64,000 bases of DNA from Pseudomonadota bacterium (GCA_018814305.1 JAHJAA010000030.1:1-64000); one strand, 5' to 3'. Counted from the first letter of the stretch, positions 34,691-45,199 are shown. A program made the numbers and translations. The notes: generated by a model from the letters alone, not told the origin.

Positions 34691-35911
34691 ATGATTAACA
34701 CCGGCGACACTGCCTTTATGATGACAGCCACGGCCCTGGTCATGCTGATGACCCCAGGTCTCGCCCTTTTTTACGGCGGGATGGTACGGAGCAAGAACGT
34801 TCTCGGCACCCTCATGCAGAGCTTTATCTGTCTGGGCTTAATCTCAATAACCTGGGTACTCTTCGGCTATTCACTGGCTTTCGGCCCGGACACCGGCGGC
34901 TTCATCGGCAACCTGCAATGGGCAGGACTCTCAGGGGTTGGACTCACCCCAGGCCCGTATTCTGAGACAATCCCCCACCTTCTTTTTGTTGCCTTTCAGA
35001 TGATGTTCGCCGTCATCACGCCCGCCCTAATCACCGGCGCCTTTGCCGAAAGGATGAAGTTCTCCGCCTTTCTACTCTTCACTCTCCTCTGGTCCACATT
35101 AGTATATCTCCCCGTCTGCCATTGGGTCTGGGGTGGTGGCTGGATTGGCAAGCTCGGAGCCCTTGACTTTGCTGGCGGTACCGTTATTCACATCAACTCT
35201 GGTGCCGCAGCTTTAGTCTGTGCCCTGGTCCTGGGCAAACGAAAAGGCTACGGCCGCGAGCCCTTTCACCCCCATAACCTCTCGATGACCATCCTCGGTG
35301 CGGGGATCCTCTGGTTTGGCTGGTTCGGCTTCAATGCCGGCAGCGCTCTGGCCGCCAGTGAAATAGCAGTTCTGGCCTTTTTCACCACCCAAGTCGCCAC
35401 TGCCGCTGCCGCCCTTGCCTGGATCACCATGGAATGGAAAATCCAAGGGAAACCCACCACCTTGGGCGCAGCCTCCGGCGCCGTTGCCGGACTTGTCGCC
35501 ATCACCCCCGGCGCCGGCTTTGTCAGCCCGATATCAGCCATCATCATCGGCCTCATCGGCGGGGCCGCCTGTTACCTTGCCGTGGTCGCCAAACCCAGAA
35601 TCGGCTACGATGACTCCCTTGACGTGGTCGGAGTCCATGGCATCGGTGGCCTCTGGGGGGCCTTAGCCACAGGACTCTTCGCCTCCACTGCCGCAAATCC
35701 CGGTGGAGCCAATGGACTTTTTTTCGGCAACGCCAGCCTCCTGGGTGCCCAGGCATACGGGGCCGTTGCGACCATTATTTACTCCATGATCGTAACCTGG
35801 ATCATCCTCAAGATCGTCGGAACCGTTACCGGCGGCCTCAGAGTGAGCCTGGATGATGAACAACAAGGCCTCGACCTGACCCAGCATAGTGAAACCGGCT
35901 ATGCGCTGTAA
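34691..35911 (+). CDS. amtB: Ammonium transporter AmtB, first copy
   Basis: A 406-residue channel protein with eleven membrane helices. The twin-histidine pore residues are in VIHINSGAAAL and VVGVHGIGGLWG; the family motif FYGGMVRSKNVL is near the start. It conducts ammonium into the cell and is closed by unmodified PII protein, which is encoded three genes on. AGAGGA precedes the ATG. It lies under its own sigma-54-type element and 215 bp upstream of a second amtB. Confidence 0.95.
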   Translation: MINTGDTAFMMTATALVMLMTPGLALFYGGMVRSKNVLGTLMQSFICLGLISITWVLFGYSLAFGPDTGGFIGNLQWAGLSGVGLTPGPYSETIPHLLFVAFQMMFAVITPALITGAFAERMKFSAFLLFTLLWSTLVYLPVCHWVWGGGWIGKLGALDFAGGTVIHINSGAAALVCALVLGKRKGYGREPFHPHNLSMTILGAGILWFGWFGFNAGSALAASEIAVLAFFTTQVATAAAALAWITMEWKIQGKPTTLGAASGAVAGLVAITPGAGFVSPISAIIIGLIGGAACYLAVVAKPRIGYDDSLDVVGVHGIGGLWGALATGLFASTAANPGGANGLFFGNASLLGAQAYGAVATIIYSMIVTWIILKIVGTVTGGLRVSLDDEQQGLDLTQHSETGYAL

Positions 35912-36126
35912 AAAGCTTGTCAATATGGTTACAATAGCTACAATTATGTCGCAAAAAAGGTAAATTTTTACTTTTTTGTAACATTACAACACAAAACAAA
36001 AGCCAAAAAGAACAAAATTACAGCATCATACGGATCCCCAGCGGACCGGTACACACCTTGCTATTGTAGGGTATATTTTTCCAACACCTACAATTTTGTA
36101 ACCACACCAATGGCAAGGAGTTACCT
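35912..36126 (+). promoter_or_regulatory. amtB2 upstream region with TACAA/TTGTA dyads
   Basis: The gap holds TTGTAA-CA-TTACAA (35976-35989, a perfect dyad), TACAA-TT-TTGTA (36089-36100) and two direct GTTACAAT/GCTACAAT motifs (35929-35944). They flank the sigma-54-type element and look like sites for one regulator. Similar motifs occur upstream of amtB1. Confidence 0.4.
36047..36062 (+). promoter_or_regulatory. Candidate sigma-54 type promoter of amtB2
   Basis: CGGTACACACCTTGCT keeps the GG-N10-GC spacing and the TTGCT box but differs from TGGCA at two positions. It lies 65 bp upstream of the start codon. Confidence 0.5.
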
Positions 36127-37350
36127 ATGATAAACTCGGGAGATACCACTTTTATCTTAATCTCAGCGGCGCTGGTACTACTGATGACGCCGGGATTGGC
36201 ATTGTTTTACGGAGGCATGGTCAGAAGCAAGAATGTTCTGGGCACCATCATGCAAAGCTTCATCATGATATCGCTCATTACCTTCGAGTGGGTTTATCTT
36301 GGGTACAGCATGTCGTTCGGCCCCGATGTGGGAGGAATAGTGGGAGATCTCTCCTGGTTTGCCCTAAATGGCGTCACCAACATCCCAAGCTCGGATTATG
36401 CTCCAACCGTCCCCCACAACGTGTTCATGATTTATCAGTGCATGTTTGCAGTGATCACTCCGGCCTTGATCAGTGGAGCCTTTGCCGAAAGGGTCCGTTT
36501 TGCTCCCTTTCTGGTCTTCAGCCTGTTATGGGCTATCCTGGTCTACAACCCGGTCTGTCATTGGATCTGGGGTAAAAACGGTTGGCTCGGGGTCAGAGGC
36601 GTCCTTGATTTTGCCGGAGGCCTGGTGGTTCACCTGACCTGTGGGGTGGCTGCCCTGGCCTCGGTCATGGTCATTGGTCCACGTCGCAACTATGGTAAAA
36701 GCAGTTTTATGCCCCACAATTTACCCATGACCCTCATCGGGACAGGACTGCTTTGGTTCGGCTGGTTTGGTTTCAACGGTGGCAGCGCGCTGGCTGCCAA
36801 TGGTATTGCAGCCAACGCATTTGTCGCAACCCACCTAGGGGCCATGGCCGGGATGGCCATGTGGACGATTATGGATTGGAAAAATACGGGCCGACCGACA
36901 ACCTTAGGCGCCGCTTCCGGAGCCATTGCCGGGCTTGCGACAATCACCCCGGCAGCTGGATTTGTCAGTCCCAATGCAGCAATTATCATCGGCCTCTTTG
37001 CAGGATTCTGCTGCTACATGGCAGTATCCTTGAAGAACAAATTCGGGTTCGATGACAGCCTGGATGTTGTCGGCATCCATGGCTTAGGAGGACTCATCGG
37101 GACTATTTGCCTCGGGATATTTGCCTCAAAAGCGATAAACCCTGCCGGCGTCGACGGCTTACTGGCTGGAAACGGCGCTTTTCTGGCGACCCAACTTTTC
37201 GGTATTGCCGTGGTAGGCATTTATGCCTTTGGAGTCAGCTGGATTCTTCTCAAAGCCATCAATATGACTATGGGTTTTAAACTCACCGATGAAGAACAGG
37301 TCCAAGGTTTGGATCTGGTGGAACACAATGAAACCGCATACAATAATTAG
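36127..37350 (+). CDS. amtB: Ammonium transporter AmtB, second copy
   Basis: The 407-residue product resembles the first copy throughout and has both pore histidines (VVHLTCGVAAL and VVGIHGLGGLIG). The two differ in many loop residues, so the duplication is not recent. Tandem transporters may differ in affinity or PII binding. AAGGAG precedes the ATG. It lies 87 bp upstream of glnB, the normal amtB-glnK/glnB partnership. Confidence 0.95.
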   Translation: MINSGDTTFILISAALVLLMTPGLALFYGGMVRSKNVLGTIMQSFIMISLITFEWVYLGYSMSFGPDVGGIVGDLSWFALNGVTNIPSSDYAPTVPHNVFMIYQCMFAVITPALISGAFAERVRFAPFLVFSLLWAILVYNPVCHWIWGKNGWLGVRGVLDFAGGLVVHLTCGVAALASVMVIGPRRNYGKSSFMPHNLPMTLIGTGLLWFGWFGFNGGSALAANGIAANAFVATHLGAMAGMAMWTIMDWKNTGRPTTLGAASGAIAGLATITPAAGFVSPNAAIIIGLFAGFCCYMAVSLKNKFGFDDSLDVVGIHGLGGLIGTICLGIFASKAINPAGVDGLLAGNGAFLATQLFGIAVVGIYAFGVSWILLKAINMTMGFKLTDEEQVQGLDLVEHNETAYNN

Positions 37351-37389
37351 TCGTCTTTCAATGAGATCTATTGTACCCTTATACAGTAA

Positions 37390-37776
<387 letters not shown>

Positions 37777-37811
37777 TCGTTTCTAATCCATGACAACGTG
37801 TATTATTCGGA

Positions 37812-37857
37812 TGAGCCCTGGTCGTTTTTTCCATTACGACAAGGGCTCACATTTTTA
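37812..37857 (+). terminator. Rho-independent terminator between glnB and glnD
   Basis: TGAGCCCTGGTCG pairs with CGACAAGGGCTCA (one mismatch) and is followed by a T-rich tail. It would end the amtB-glnB transcript, so glnD needs readthrough or its own promoter. Confidence 0.8.
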
Positions 37858-37880
37858 TAACTCCATGCCCCTGCGGACTT

Positions 37881-40409
37881 ATGAAGGAAAACTTACGCAC
37901 TAGCCGCGAAGCACTCCAAAAATACTGGCAGCAAGGAGTCAGTGGCCGTCAACTCCTCGAAAAGCACACTGAAGTCATCGACACCTACCTGCGTCAATGC
38001 TTTAGCGCTTTACCCCAGGGCAGGGATCAGCTTGCCTTGATTGCCCTGGGGGGATATGGTCGCAGGGAAATTTTCCCGTTTTCCGACATCGACCTGATGA
38101 TCCTTCACCACCCCAAAACTCCGACAAAGCTCGTTGAGCAAGGAGCGGAATCAATTTTTTATCCCCTTTGGGATGCCGGCCTCGAGGTCGGACATGCGGT
38201 CAGGACCCCAAAAGACTGTCTGGCCGACTGCAAGCGGGACTTCTTTCTGCAGGTTTCTCTCCTTGATTCAAGATGCGTGGTCGGAGAGGAAACCCTCTAT
38301 ACGGAATTGATCCAGTCCTTCCGCAAAAAATTCATCGATGGCCATCGCCACGAATTCCTTCGAGAACTTACTGAAGGGCGGATAAATCGCCATCGGCGCT
38401 ACGGTCTCCACACCTTTCAACTCGAGCCTCACATCAAGGAGGGCCGCGGAGGATTTAGAGATATCCATGCCATGCTCTGGACTTCCTTCGCTGTCTTCGG
38501 CCTCCAGGGTATTCCAGCAATGGAAGAGGCCGGACTCCTCACTGCAAGAGAGAGGGGCAATTTCGAAGAGGCCTTTGACCATTTGACCAAAATCCGCAAC
38601 CGCCTCCACTATCTCAGCGGCCGGAAAAATGATCAGCTTTTTTTCGAACACCAGGAAGAGATCGCCGCAGCCCTGGGATATAGGGACAACAAAGGAAAAC
38701 TTGGCGTTGAAAGCTTTATGCAGGAGGTCCATGGGTCTCTCCAGACTGTGGCCATAACCAGTGATCTTTTTTTCTGCCACGTTGAAGACAAGGTTGGTAA
38801 AAATCGCCATTCTGATCAATCCCGAGAATTAGAACCGGGAATTAACGTTCGCAACGAATGGATCGTCGCCGATCCTGCCAGAATAGTAGAAAAACCATTT
38901 CTCATGATGCGTATTTTCGTCCAGGCTGCGACCACGGGACTTCCCATCCATTTTCGAACCAGACAACTCATCACGGCCAATCTTGACCGAATAGATGACA
39001 AACTCCGCAAGTCTCGGGCCATGACCAAGTCTTTTCTGGAAGCCCTGCAATCAACCTCAGACCCACTCACCACCTTGACCACCATGCTGGAAACAGGCTT
39101 ACTGACCTCTTTCCTCCCCGAATTTAAAGAAATCGAATCCCTCGCCCAACATGATGTCTACCACATATACACGGTTGATCGACATCTTATCCAGACCGTC
39201 ACCGAACTCAAATATATCACTGAAGAACAAAAAAACCTCTTCGACTCATTACCCACTCCCCATATTCTCTACCTGGCTGCATTGCTTCATGATATCGGCA
39301 AGGGCCAGGGGGTGAACCATGAGTTAAGCGGGGCGGACATCACCGAAGGTATCGCCCAACGGCTGGGACTTCCCGAGGACGAAAAACAGGATTTAGTTTT
39401 CCTGGTAAAAAATCACCTTTATTTATCCCACCTGGCCCAACGCCGCGACCTTGAAGACAATCAATTCATCAACCAGTTTGCCCAACAGGTCGAAAAACCG
39501 GCCCGCCTGACCATGCTCTATCTCCTGTCCATTGCGGATGCCCGAGCTACCGGCCCATCTGCCTGGAGCAGTTGGAAGGGAGCCCTGCTCCAGGAACTCT
39601 ATCTCAAGACCATCCATGTTTTAGAGCACACCGATCATTCAGAGCCAAACCGAGCACAGGCCGCTCAATGGATGCGAGAAAAAGTAGGGAGCCAGCTTGA
39701 GCAATCAACCACAGTCAACCTTGATGATATCCCCGATGATTATCTGATCAGTTATTCTCCCCAGGAGGTCCTCGAGCACCTTCAACTCAGAAACCGTCTC
39801 CACAAGCAGCACCTGATCCTGGTTCCTAGAGATTTTGGAGACTACTGGGCTCTGGTGATTGTAAGCCACGACCGAACCGGCCTCCTGACCAAGATCTGCG
39901 GCACCCTGGCCCTTCATAATCTTGATGTCCTGGCGGCAAACATCAACACTTGGCTTGATGGAACAGTGGTCGATCTCATCAGCGTACGTCCGGTATTCAA
40001 GTCTGACTTTCAGAGCCAAAACTGGTCCGCCTTGGAACGGGACATGAATCGGGCCTCTGGCAATAAACTTGGCATCTCCCATCGCTTGGCTGCAAAAAAG
40101 CAACCAGTCCGCCCCCTGGGGGCAAAACGTCAGGACCTGACAACCCAAGTCAAGATCGACAATACAACCTCCCGGATGTACACGATTATTGAGGTATTTG
40201 CCGATGACCGCCCATCTCTTCTCTACAACATCACCAGAACCATGGCGGATTTCGATATTAATATTTCACGGGCAATGATCTCTACCCGACAGGGTCAGCT
40301 TATCGATGTCTTTTATGTCTTGGATAGTGAAGGGGGCAAACTCACCGAAAACGAATTTCAGGAAGAGGTCAAACAAGCCCTCCTGCATGCAGCCACCAAC
40401 AGCCAATAA
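37881..40409 (+). CDS. glnD: Bifunctional PII uridylyltransferase/uridylyl-removing enzyme GlnD
   Basis: GlnD adds UMP to PII under nitrogen limitation and removes it when glutamine is plentiful. The 842-residue product has the nucleotidyltransferase motif GGYGRREIFPFSDIDL (near 55-75), the HD hydrolase motif LLHDIGKGQG (near 466), and two C-terminal ACT domains (about 660-735 and 765-840) that bind glutamine. The length is typical. The ribosome binding site is weak. glnA follows 27 bp later. Confidence 0.94.
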   Translation: MKENLRTSREALQKYWQQGVSGRQLLEKHTEVIDTYLRQCFSALPQGRDQLALIALGGYGRREIFPFSDIDLMILHHPKTPTKLVEQGAESIFYPLWDAGLEVGHAVRTPKDCLADCKRDFFLQVSLLDSRCVVGEETLYTELIQSFRKKFIDGHRHEFLRELTEGRINRHRRYGLHTFQLEPHIKEGRGGFRDIHAMLWTSFAVFGLQGIPAMEEAGLLTARERGNFEEAFDHLTKIRNRLHYLSGRKNDQLFFEHQEEIAAALGYRDNKGKLGVESFMQEVHGSLQTVAITSDLFFCHVEDKVGKNRHSDQSRELEPGINVRNEWIVADPARIVEKPFLMMRIFVQAATTGLPIHFRTRQLITANLDRIDDKLRKSRAMTKSFLEALQSTSDPLTTLTTMLETGLLTSFLPEFKEIESLAQHDVYHIYTVDRHLIQTVTELKYITEEQKNLFDSLPTPHILYLAALLHDIGKGQGVNHELSGADITEGIAQRLGLPEDEKQDLVFLVKNHLYLSHLAQRRDLEDNQFINQFAQQVEKPARLTMLYLLSIADARATGPSAWSSWKGALLQELYLKTIHVLEHTDHSEPNRAQAAQWMREKVGSQLEQSTTVNLDDIPDDYLISYSPQEVLEHLQLRNRLHKQHLILVPRDFGDYWALVIVSHDRTGLLTKICGTLALHNLDVLAANINTWLDGTVVDLISVRPVFKSDFQSQNWSALERDMNRASGNKLGISHRLAAKKQPVRPLGAKRQDLTTQVKIDNTTSRMYTIIEVFADDRPSLLYNITRTMADFDINISRAMISTRQGQLIDVFYVLDSEGGKLTENEFQEEVKQALLHAATNSQ

Positions 40410-40436
40410 CATCCGATTCAACCGAGGAGAATAGAA

Positions 40437-41765
40437 ATGACCAAGACCCAAATCATGAAAATCATTAAAGATGAAAATATTCATTTCTTCCGGCTACAAT
40501 TCGTCGATATCAACGGCTTCATGAAAAACGTCGCCATTCCCCGCAGCCAGATAACCAAGGCCTTGGACGGCAAAATGATGTTCGATGGATCCTCCATTGA
40601 TGGCTTTGCCAGGATCCATGAATCGGATATGTATCTAGTCCCGGATTACAATACCTTTACCATTCTGCCTTGGCGCAACAAAGAAGGAGTTGCTGCCGCA
40701 AGAATAATCTGTGATATCCACAAATCGGATGGGAGCCCATACCAAGGATGCCCAAGGGTAAACCTGAAAAGGGTCCTTGCCGAGGCTAAAAAGACCGGTT
40801 ATGTGATGAACGTCGGGACGGAGGCGGAATTTTTCCTGTTTAACCTTGACGATCGGGGACTCCCAACCACAGACACAAACGATGCCGCCGGATATTTCAG
40901 TGTTGACCCGGAAGATACCGGCATCAATTGCCGTCGCGAGATCATCGAGACCCTTGAGCGGATGGGTTTTGAAATCGAAGCCTCTCACCATGAAGTGGCC
41001 CGCGGCCAACATGAGGTTAATTTCAAGTATGCCGATGCCCTGACCTGCGCCGACAACACCGTGACCTTTAAATGGGTGGTTAAAACCATTGCCAAAAAAC
41101 ACGGCCTTCACGCAACCTTCATGCCTAAACCCATCTTTGGGATCAATGGTTCCGGCATGCATACCAATCAATCCCTGTTTGACCAAAATGGGAATAATGC
41201 CTTTTTTGACCCTGAAGGCCCATTACAGCTAAGCCCCATTGCCTATCAATATATCGCCGGTATAACCCGGCATGCCCGTGAGTTCGCAGCCGTTACGAAT
41301 CCTTTGGTCAACTCTTACAAACGACTGGTCCCCGGGTATGAAGCTCCAGTATATGTGGCCTGGTCCGGTTCAAACCGAAGCGCACTCATACGTATTCCTG
41401 CCTCCCGAGGGGTGGGAACCCGAGTCGAGGTTCGCTGCCCCGATCCATCCTGCAACCCCTACCTGGCCTTCGCCATGATGCTCAATGCCGGCCTGGCTGG
41501 AATCAAAGACAAACTCGTCCCCCCTCCAGCGGTCAACGCCAACATCTTTGAGATGTCGGCCAACCGAATGAAACGGGCCAAGATTCAGAATATGCCCGGC
41601 TCATTACTGGAAGCCATGGGCGAATTACGGAAAAGTCCTTTGGCCAAAGAGACCCTTGGAGAACATATTTTTGAAAAATATCTCCTCGTTAAAGAAAAAG
41701 AATGGGATGATTTCCGAACCGCCGTGACCGATTGGGAACGCAAGGCATACCTCAACATTTATTGA
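40437..41765 (+). CDS. glnA: Glutamine synthetase, type I (GSI-alpha like)
   Basis: The 442-residue enzyme makes glutamine from glutamate, ammonia and ATP. Visible motifs are MFDGSSIDGFARIHESDM, the catalytic EAEF and NGSGMHTNQS segments, and SNRSALIRIPASRG. It is shorter than the GSI-beta enzymes, and the segment where they carry the adenylylated Tyr (NLYDLP) reads NMPGSLLEA here, so control by adenylylation is unlikely. GAGGAG precedes the ATG. With glnB and glnD it forms a compact ammonium uptake and assimilation block. Confidence 0.95.
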   Translation: MTKTQIMKIIKDENIHFFRLQFVDINGFMKNVAIPRSQITKALDGKMMFDGSSIDGFARIHESDMYLVPDYNTFTILPWRNKEGVAAARIICDIHKSDGSPYQGCPRVNLKRVLAEAKKTGYVMNVGTEAEFFLFNLDDRGLPTTDTNDAAGYFSVDPEDTGINCRREIIETLERMGFEIEASHHEVARGQHEVNFKYADALTCADNTVTFKWVVKTIAKKHGLHATFMPKPIFGINGSGMHTNQSLFDQNGNNAFFDPEGPLQLSPIAYQYIAGITRHAREFAAVTNPLVNSYKRLVPGYEAPVYVAWSGSNRSALIRIPASRGVGTRVEVRCPDPSCNPYLAFAMMLNAGLAGIKDKLVPPPAVNANIFEMSANRMKRAKIQNMPGSLLEAMGELRKSPLAKETLGEHIFEKYLLVKEKEWDDFRTAVTDWERKAYLNIY

Positions 41766-41770
41766 TCTGG

Positions 41771-41819
41771 GAGGGGGCGGGGCAATCCAGCTCGACGACG
41801 AGATAATTGCTCCCCCCTC
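41771..41819 (+). terminator. Strong GC hairpin after glnA
   Basis: GAGGGGGCGGGGCAAT faces ATTGCTCCCCCCTC across a 19-nt loop, immediately after the glnA stop. No T-run follows, so it is either an atypical terminator or a 3-prime stabilising structure. Confidence 0.55.
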
Positions 41820-42029
41820 AACCAACACTCCCCCCGGCCTTTATTCAATTTTACAACCCCTTACCTGCAACATATTCCCGCTGAGTTTCTGCTCCATTCG
41901 ACCTCCCCTTCCCGGCGCTGGTCAAAAAAAACCACATCAAACGATAACCTCTTGTTTTCTTAACGTTTTGCTGTTTTAATACAAAGTTCAAAATCGGAAA
42001 CCCTCCAAGTTATTACTCCAGGATGAAAT

Positions 42030-43817
42030 ATGAAAAAAAGGCTCATCATCCTTACCATTCTTACCTTGTCGTGCCTTCTGTTATATGGGAGCTTTTCCAC
42101 TTCGCTGAAACAGATGTTCCCCAAAGAACGTCTTGTTGAACTCCTAATTGCTCCTGCAGAAAAAAAGTTAGGAACAACCATTGAAGTTGGAACGGTTGAG
42201 GTATCCCTCTTCGTGGGAATATCCTTCTCGGATATTATCATCAAACACAAGGGGGCGGAAAATACCTTCATCTCGATCAAGAATCTGACTATCCACCCCG
42301 ACCTCTTCGCATTATTCAAGAAAAAGCTGGTTATCAAAGAAATCCAGTTGACCGAGACTCACGTGGCCATCACTAAAGACCAATCAGGCCATTTCAACAT
42401 CAAGCGCCCTGACCCATCTGAACAGAATACCGATGCCGAAATAGACGAATTTCCCCAATCCGATTATCCCCCTCTGCCCATTGAAATGGTCTCCCCTCGG
42501 ATAATATTGACCAAAGCCAATATCACTTTTTCCGACCAAAACGGTGAACTCCCCTCGGTTACAGAAAGCCAACTCGACCTTGATCTGATCGCTAATTTTG
42601 ATCCGGCCTTTGAGTTACTGAATTTTCACGGGACATTCAACACCATCATCAACAGCTCCTATCTTGACAAAAACCCGGTTTTTATCATCCAGGGAGATCT
42701 ATCCGAAAAAAACATTACCTTCCTTGGCAATCTTAGTATCGATTTCGAACAGACCTCATTTAATGGCAAACTCATCAACGTAACAACCGAACCCTCCCTG
42801 AGACTGAATCTTCGACTTGGTACAGTTGATCTGAAGGCCCTCTCCCAAATAAAGCTCCCTTCATTCGATATTCCAGCAGAAATTCAATCCAAGAAACCAA
42901 GCCAAAGAAAGAAACAAGCCTCCCTTGCCCAAAAATTTCAGGCCCTTGGTGAAATCAGCATCAGCAATCTCACCGGCCATGGACTCGCCATGAGCGGCGT
43001 CAATTTTTTCTACCAGTATGAAAAAGATACGCTTGAAGTGAAACGATTCAAGGCAAATAGTGTTGGCGGCACCCTGACCGGCGAGACCAAAACCACCTTC
43101 AGCAGTGACGTCCCGGTTTTTCAAGGTACGATTAAAGCAACAGAACTTGAGATAGTCAGTATCTTGGAGAAAACCAAGTTAGATGTCGGGTTGATTTCTG
43201 GCAAATTGACCGCTGAACTGGCGTTCACCAGTCAGGGAAAAGATTGGGTGGAGATCAAGGACAGGCTCAATCTCTCGGGATACGTTACGGCTAACCGGGG
43301 AGGACTCAGAACCCCCACCACGGAAAAGGTTGGGGTCTTTCTCAATCTTCCTGAAATACAGAATCTTGAATATGAAGTATTCTCTTCAACCATTCAAATG
43401 ACCGACGGAAAGATGGCCTTGAATTATTCATTCGACAGCGACGCCCTGGCCTTTTCAGGTAACGGCGAGGCCAGATTGAACGGCAACATCAATCTCCCCT
43501 TTGACGTGACCCTTGCTCCGGAATACAGCGCTCGCTTGAAGACTCAGGATGCATTCGCCTCTTACCCGATGAATCAGGATGGCCGAATGACGCTCCCCTT
43601 AAGGATAACAGGGAGCCCCAATAAACCTTCGGTAGGGTTCAATAACGACCCCGCAAAGAAAGCACGTCCGATTCCAAATCAGCAAAAAACTTCGGAGGGT
43701 GTCCCCAGCGGACTTTCCGATTCGGGACAGCGGATTGACACCAGGACAGACACCAACTCACCGGAAGCCCTGAAGGATTTATCGGATCAGCTCATTAAGG
43801 CATTAACCCAAGAATGA
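42030..43817 (+). CDS. AsmA-like membrane-anchored periplasmic protein
   Basis: The 595-residue product has an N-terminal membrane anchor (about 5-22) and a long beta-rich periplasmic part. The start matches the AsmA N-terminal pattern (VELLIAPAEKKLGTTIEVGTVEVSLF) and the C-terminal third matches AsmA_2 (LTAELAFTSQGKDW, then MADGKMALNYSF-like repeats). AsmA relatives are thought to move phospholipids between membranes or affect outer-membrane assembly. A possible promoter, TTGTTT-N17-TTTAAT (41952-41980), lies upstream. It is convergent with the metallohydrolase gene. Confidence 0.8.
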   Translation: MKKRLIILTILTLSCLLLYGSFSTSLKQMFPKERLVELLIAPAEKKLGTTIEVGTVEVSLFVGISFSDIIIKHKGAENTFISIKNLTIHPDLFALFKKKLVIKEIQLTETHVAITKDQSGHFNIKRPDPSEQNTDAEIDEFPQSDYPPLPIEMVSPRIILTKANITFSDQNGELPSVTESQLDLDLIANFDPAFELLNFHGTFNTIINSSYLDKNPVFIIQGDLSEKNITFLGNLSIDFEQTSFNGKLINVTTEPSLRLNLRLGTVDLKALSQIKLPSFDIPAEIQSKKPSQRKKQASLAQKFQALGEISISNLTGHGLAMSGVNFFYQYEKDTLEVKRFKANSVGGTLTGETKTTFSSDVPVFQGTIKATELEIVSILEKTKLDVGLISGKLTAELAFTSQGKDWVEIKDRLNLSGYVTANRGGLRTPTTEKVGVFLNLPEIQNLEYEVFSSTIQMTDGKMALNYSFDSDALAFSGNGEARLNGNINLPFDVTLAPEYSARLKTQDAFASYPMNQDGRMTLPLRITGSPNKPSVGFNNDPAKKARPIPNQQKTSEGVPSGLSDSGQRIDTRTDTNSPEALKDLSDQLIKALTQE

Positions 43818-43940
43818 TCGAGAGAGAAGAGCTCGATCTTCTGAGATGAAGAGTGAACAGAACTGAAGTGAGACCATTTGCTCTGGCCAAGGAGAAGATC
43901 GCCCCACCACCCGTTTCCCGCCAAAATCCATCAAGGCTCA

Positions 43941-44735
43941 TCACCTCTCCAGAAAAACAACCTGGCCAACCACATCCTGTTCGGCGACCGACACCTGGAA
44001 ATGAAACCCTGACAATGCTGGATCGAACATATCTTCAAGCAACTTCTGCACCGTTTGCAGGGCGAGCTCGGGAGTATTATTACTTTCACTGAGATGCGCC
44101 AGAACCACATGGCGCAATCCATCGTGAACCAGTTCCTTTAAGAATTGAGCGGCTTCTCCATTGGCCAAATGCCCGGAACGAGATCGAATCCGCTGTTGTA
44201 AATGGGGGGGATAGGTTCCGTTTTTCAACATTTCCAGATCGTGATTGCATTCCAGAACCAAACCATTGCAGCCTGACAACCAGTGCTGCATGACCCTTGA
44301 GACAAAACCGGTATCCGTACAGTATCCCAGCGAATACCCTCCGGAACTCAACCGAAAACCTAAGGGATCGACGGAATCATGGGACAGTGAGAAGGGATGA
44401 ATTTCAAGGCCATTTACCTTGAAATGCTCACCGGCCTTGATCTCTTGGAGTAAATCAACCCGGGCTAGATTTTTACCGGCAGCGGCTAGGGTTGGGCTGC
44501 TGATATAAACGGGAATTTGAAAACGACGCGATAAAACCTGGACTCCCTTGACGTGGTCGGTATGCTCATGGGTCACAAGGATCGCCGAGAGATCATCGGC
44601 CTCATAGCCGATTGCTCGAAGACGGCGCTCAACTTCCACCCCGGAAAAACCGGCATCAATCAACAGGGTACATCCACCACCCTCAACAAAGGTGGCATTT
44701 CCCTTACTACCGCTGCCCAGGACACAAAACCGCAT
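43941..44735 (-). CDS. MBL-fold metallohydrolase of the YycJ/WalJ type
   Basis: A 264-residue metallo-beta-lactamase-fold protein. It starts with the LGSGSKGNATFVEG motif typical of the YycJ group and has the metal-binding THEHTDH (H56, H58, D60, H61), a further CTDTG Asp, and a late HLSESNN His. Relatives act on nucleic acids or in cell-wall signalling; the substrate here is not known. The ATG overlaps the dut stop by one base (TGATG), so it is the last gene of the pnp-M16-dut group. Confidence 0.85.
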   Translation of the reverse strand: MRFCVLGSGSKGNATFVEGGGCTLLIDAGFSGVEVERRLRAIGYEADDLSAILVTHEHTDHVKGVQVLSRRFQIPVYISSPTLAAAGKNLARVDLLQEIKAGEHFKVNGLEIHPFSLSHDSVDPLGFRLSSGGYSLGYCTDTGFVSRVMQHWLSGCNGLVLECNHDLEMLKNGTYPPHLQQRIRSRSGHLANGEAAQFLKELVHDGLRHVVLAHLSESNNTPELALQTVQKLLEDMFDPALSGFHFQVSVAEQDVVGQVVFLER

Positions 44736-45199
44736 CAGACTCCGGTATGACCGAACCCGCCATCCTGTCGGACTGTTTGATCGAGCTGCTGAGCCTCCGA
44801 AACAATCCCACGGCAGACCGGGGCCAGGACCAATTGGGCGATCCGATCATGGCGGTTGATGGTAAACGCTTCTCGGCCCAGATTAATCAGGCCGACCATC
44901 ACCTCACCCCGATAATCGGCATCAATGGTGCCCGGGCTATTGATGATAGTAACCCCATGCTTGACAGCCAATCCACTCCGTGGCCGGACCTGGAGTTCAT
45001 ATCCCGGGGGAATTGCTACCGCAAAACCGGTCGGAATTAATTTAATCTCGCCGGGCAACAAAACCAATGGTTCACCCAGGGCTGCCCCAACATCCATCCC
45101 AGCCGCCAATTCAGAATGATAGGTGGGGAGACTGAGGTCGACGTCCAGCTCGGGCCGGACTCGACAAAACAAAAGTTCCACCTCATTGATTAACGTCAC
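44735..45199 (-). CDS. dut: Deoxyuridine triphosphatase Dut
   Basis: The enzyme hydrolyses dUTP to dUMP and keeps uracil out of DNA. Its five motifs are present in 154 residues: [32 protein letters not shown] and the C-terminal GGFGHTG. The GTG start follows GAGGTG. It lies 18 bp after the M16 peptidase gene and overlaps the metallohydrolase gene. Confidence 0.95.
   Translation of the reverse strand: MTLINEVELLFCRVRPELDVDLSLPTYHSELAAGMDVGAALGEPLVLLPGEIKLIPTGFAVAIPPGYELQVRPRSGLAVKHGVTIINSPGTIDADYRGEVMVGLINLGREAFTINRHDRIAQLVLAPVCRGIVSEAQQLDQTVRQDGGFGHTGV

Noticed and set aside
43816-43838. GATCGAG/CTCGATC hairpin between the AsmA-like and metallohydrolase genes
   Set aside because: Seven-base stem without a proper T-run; too weak to call a terminator.
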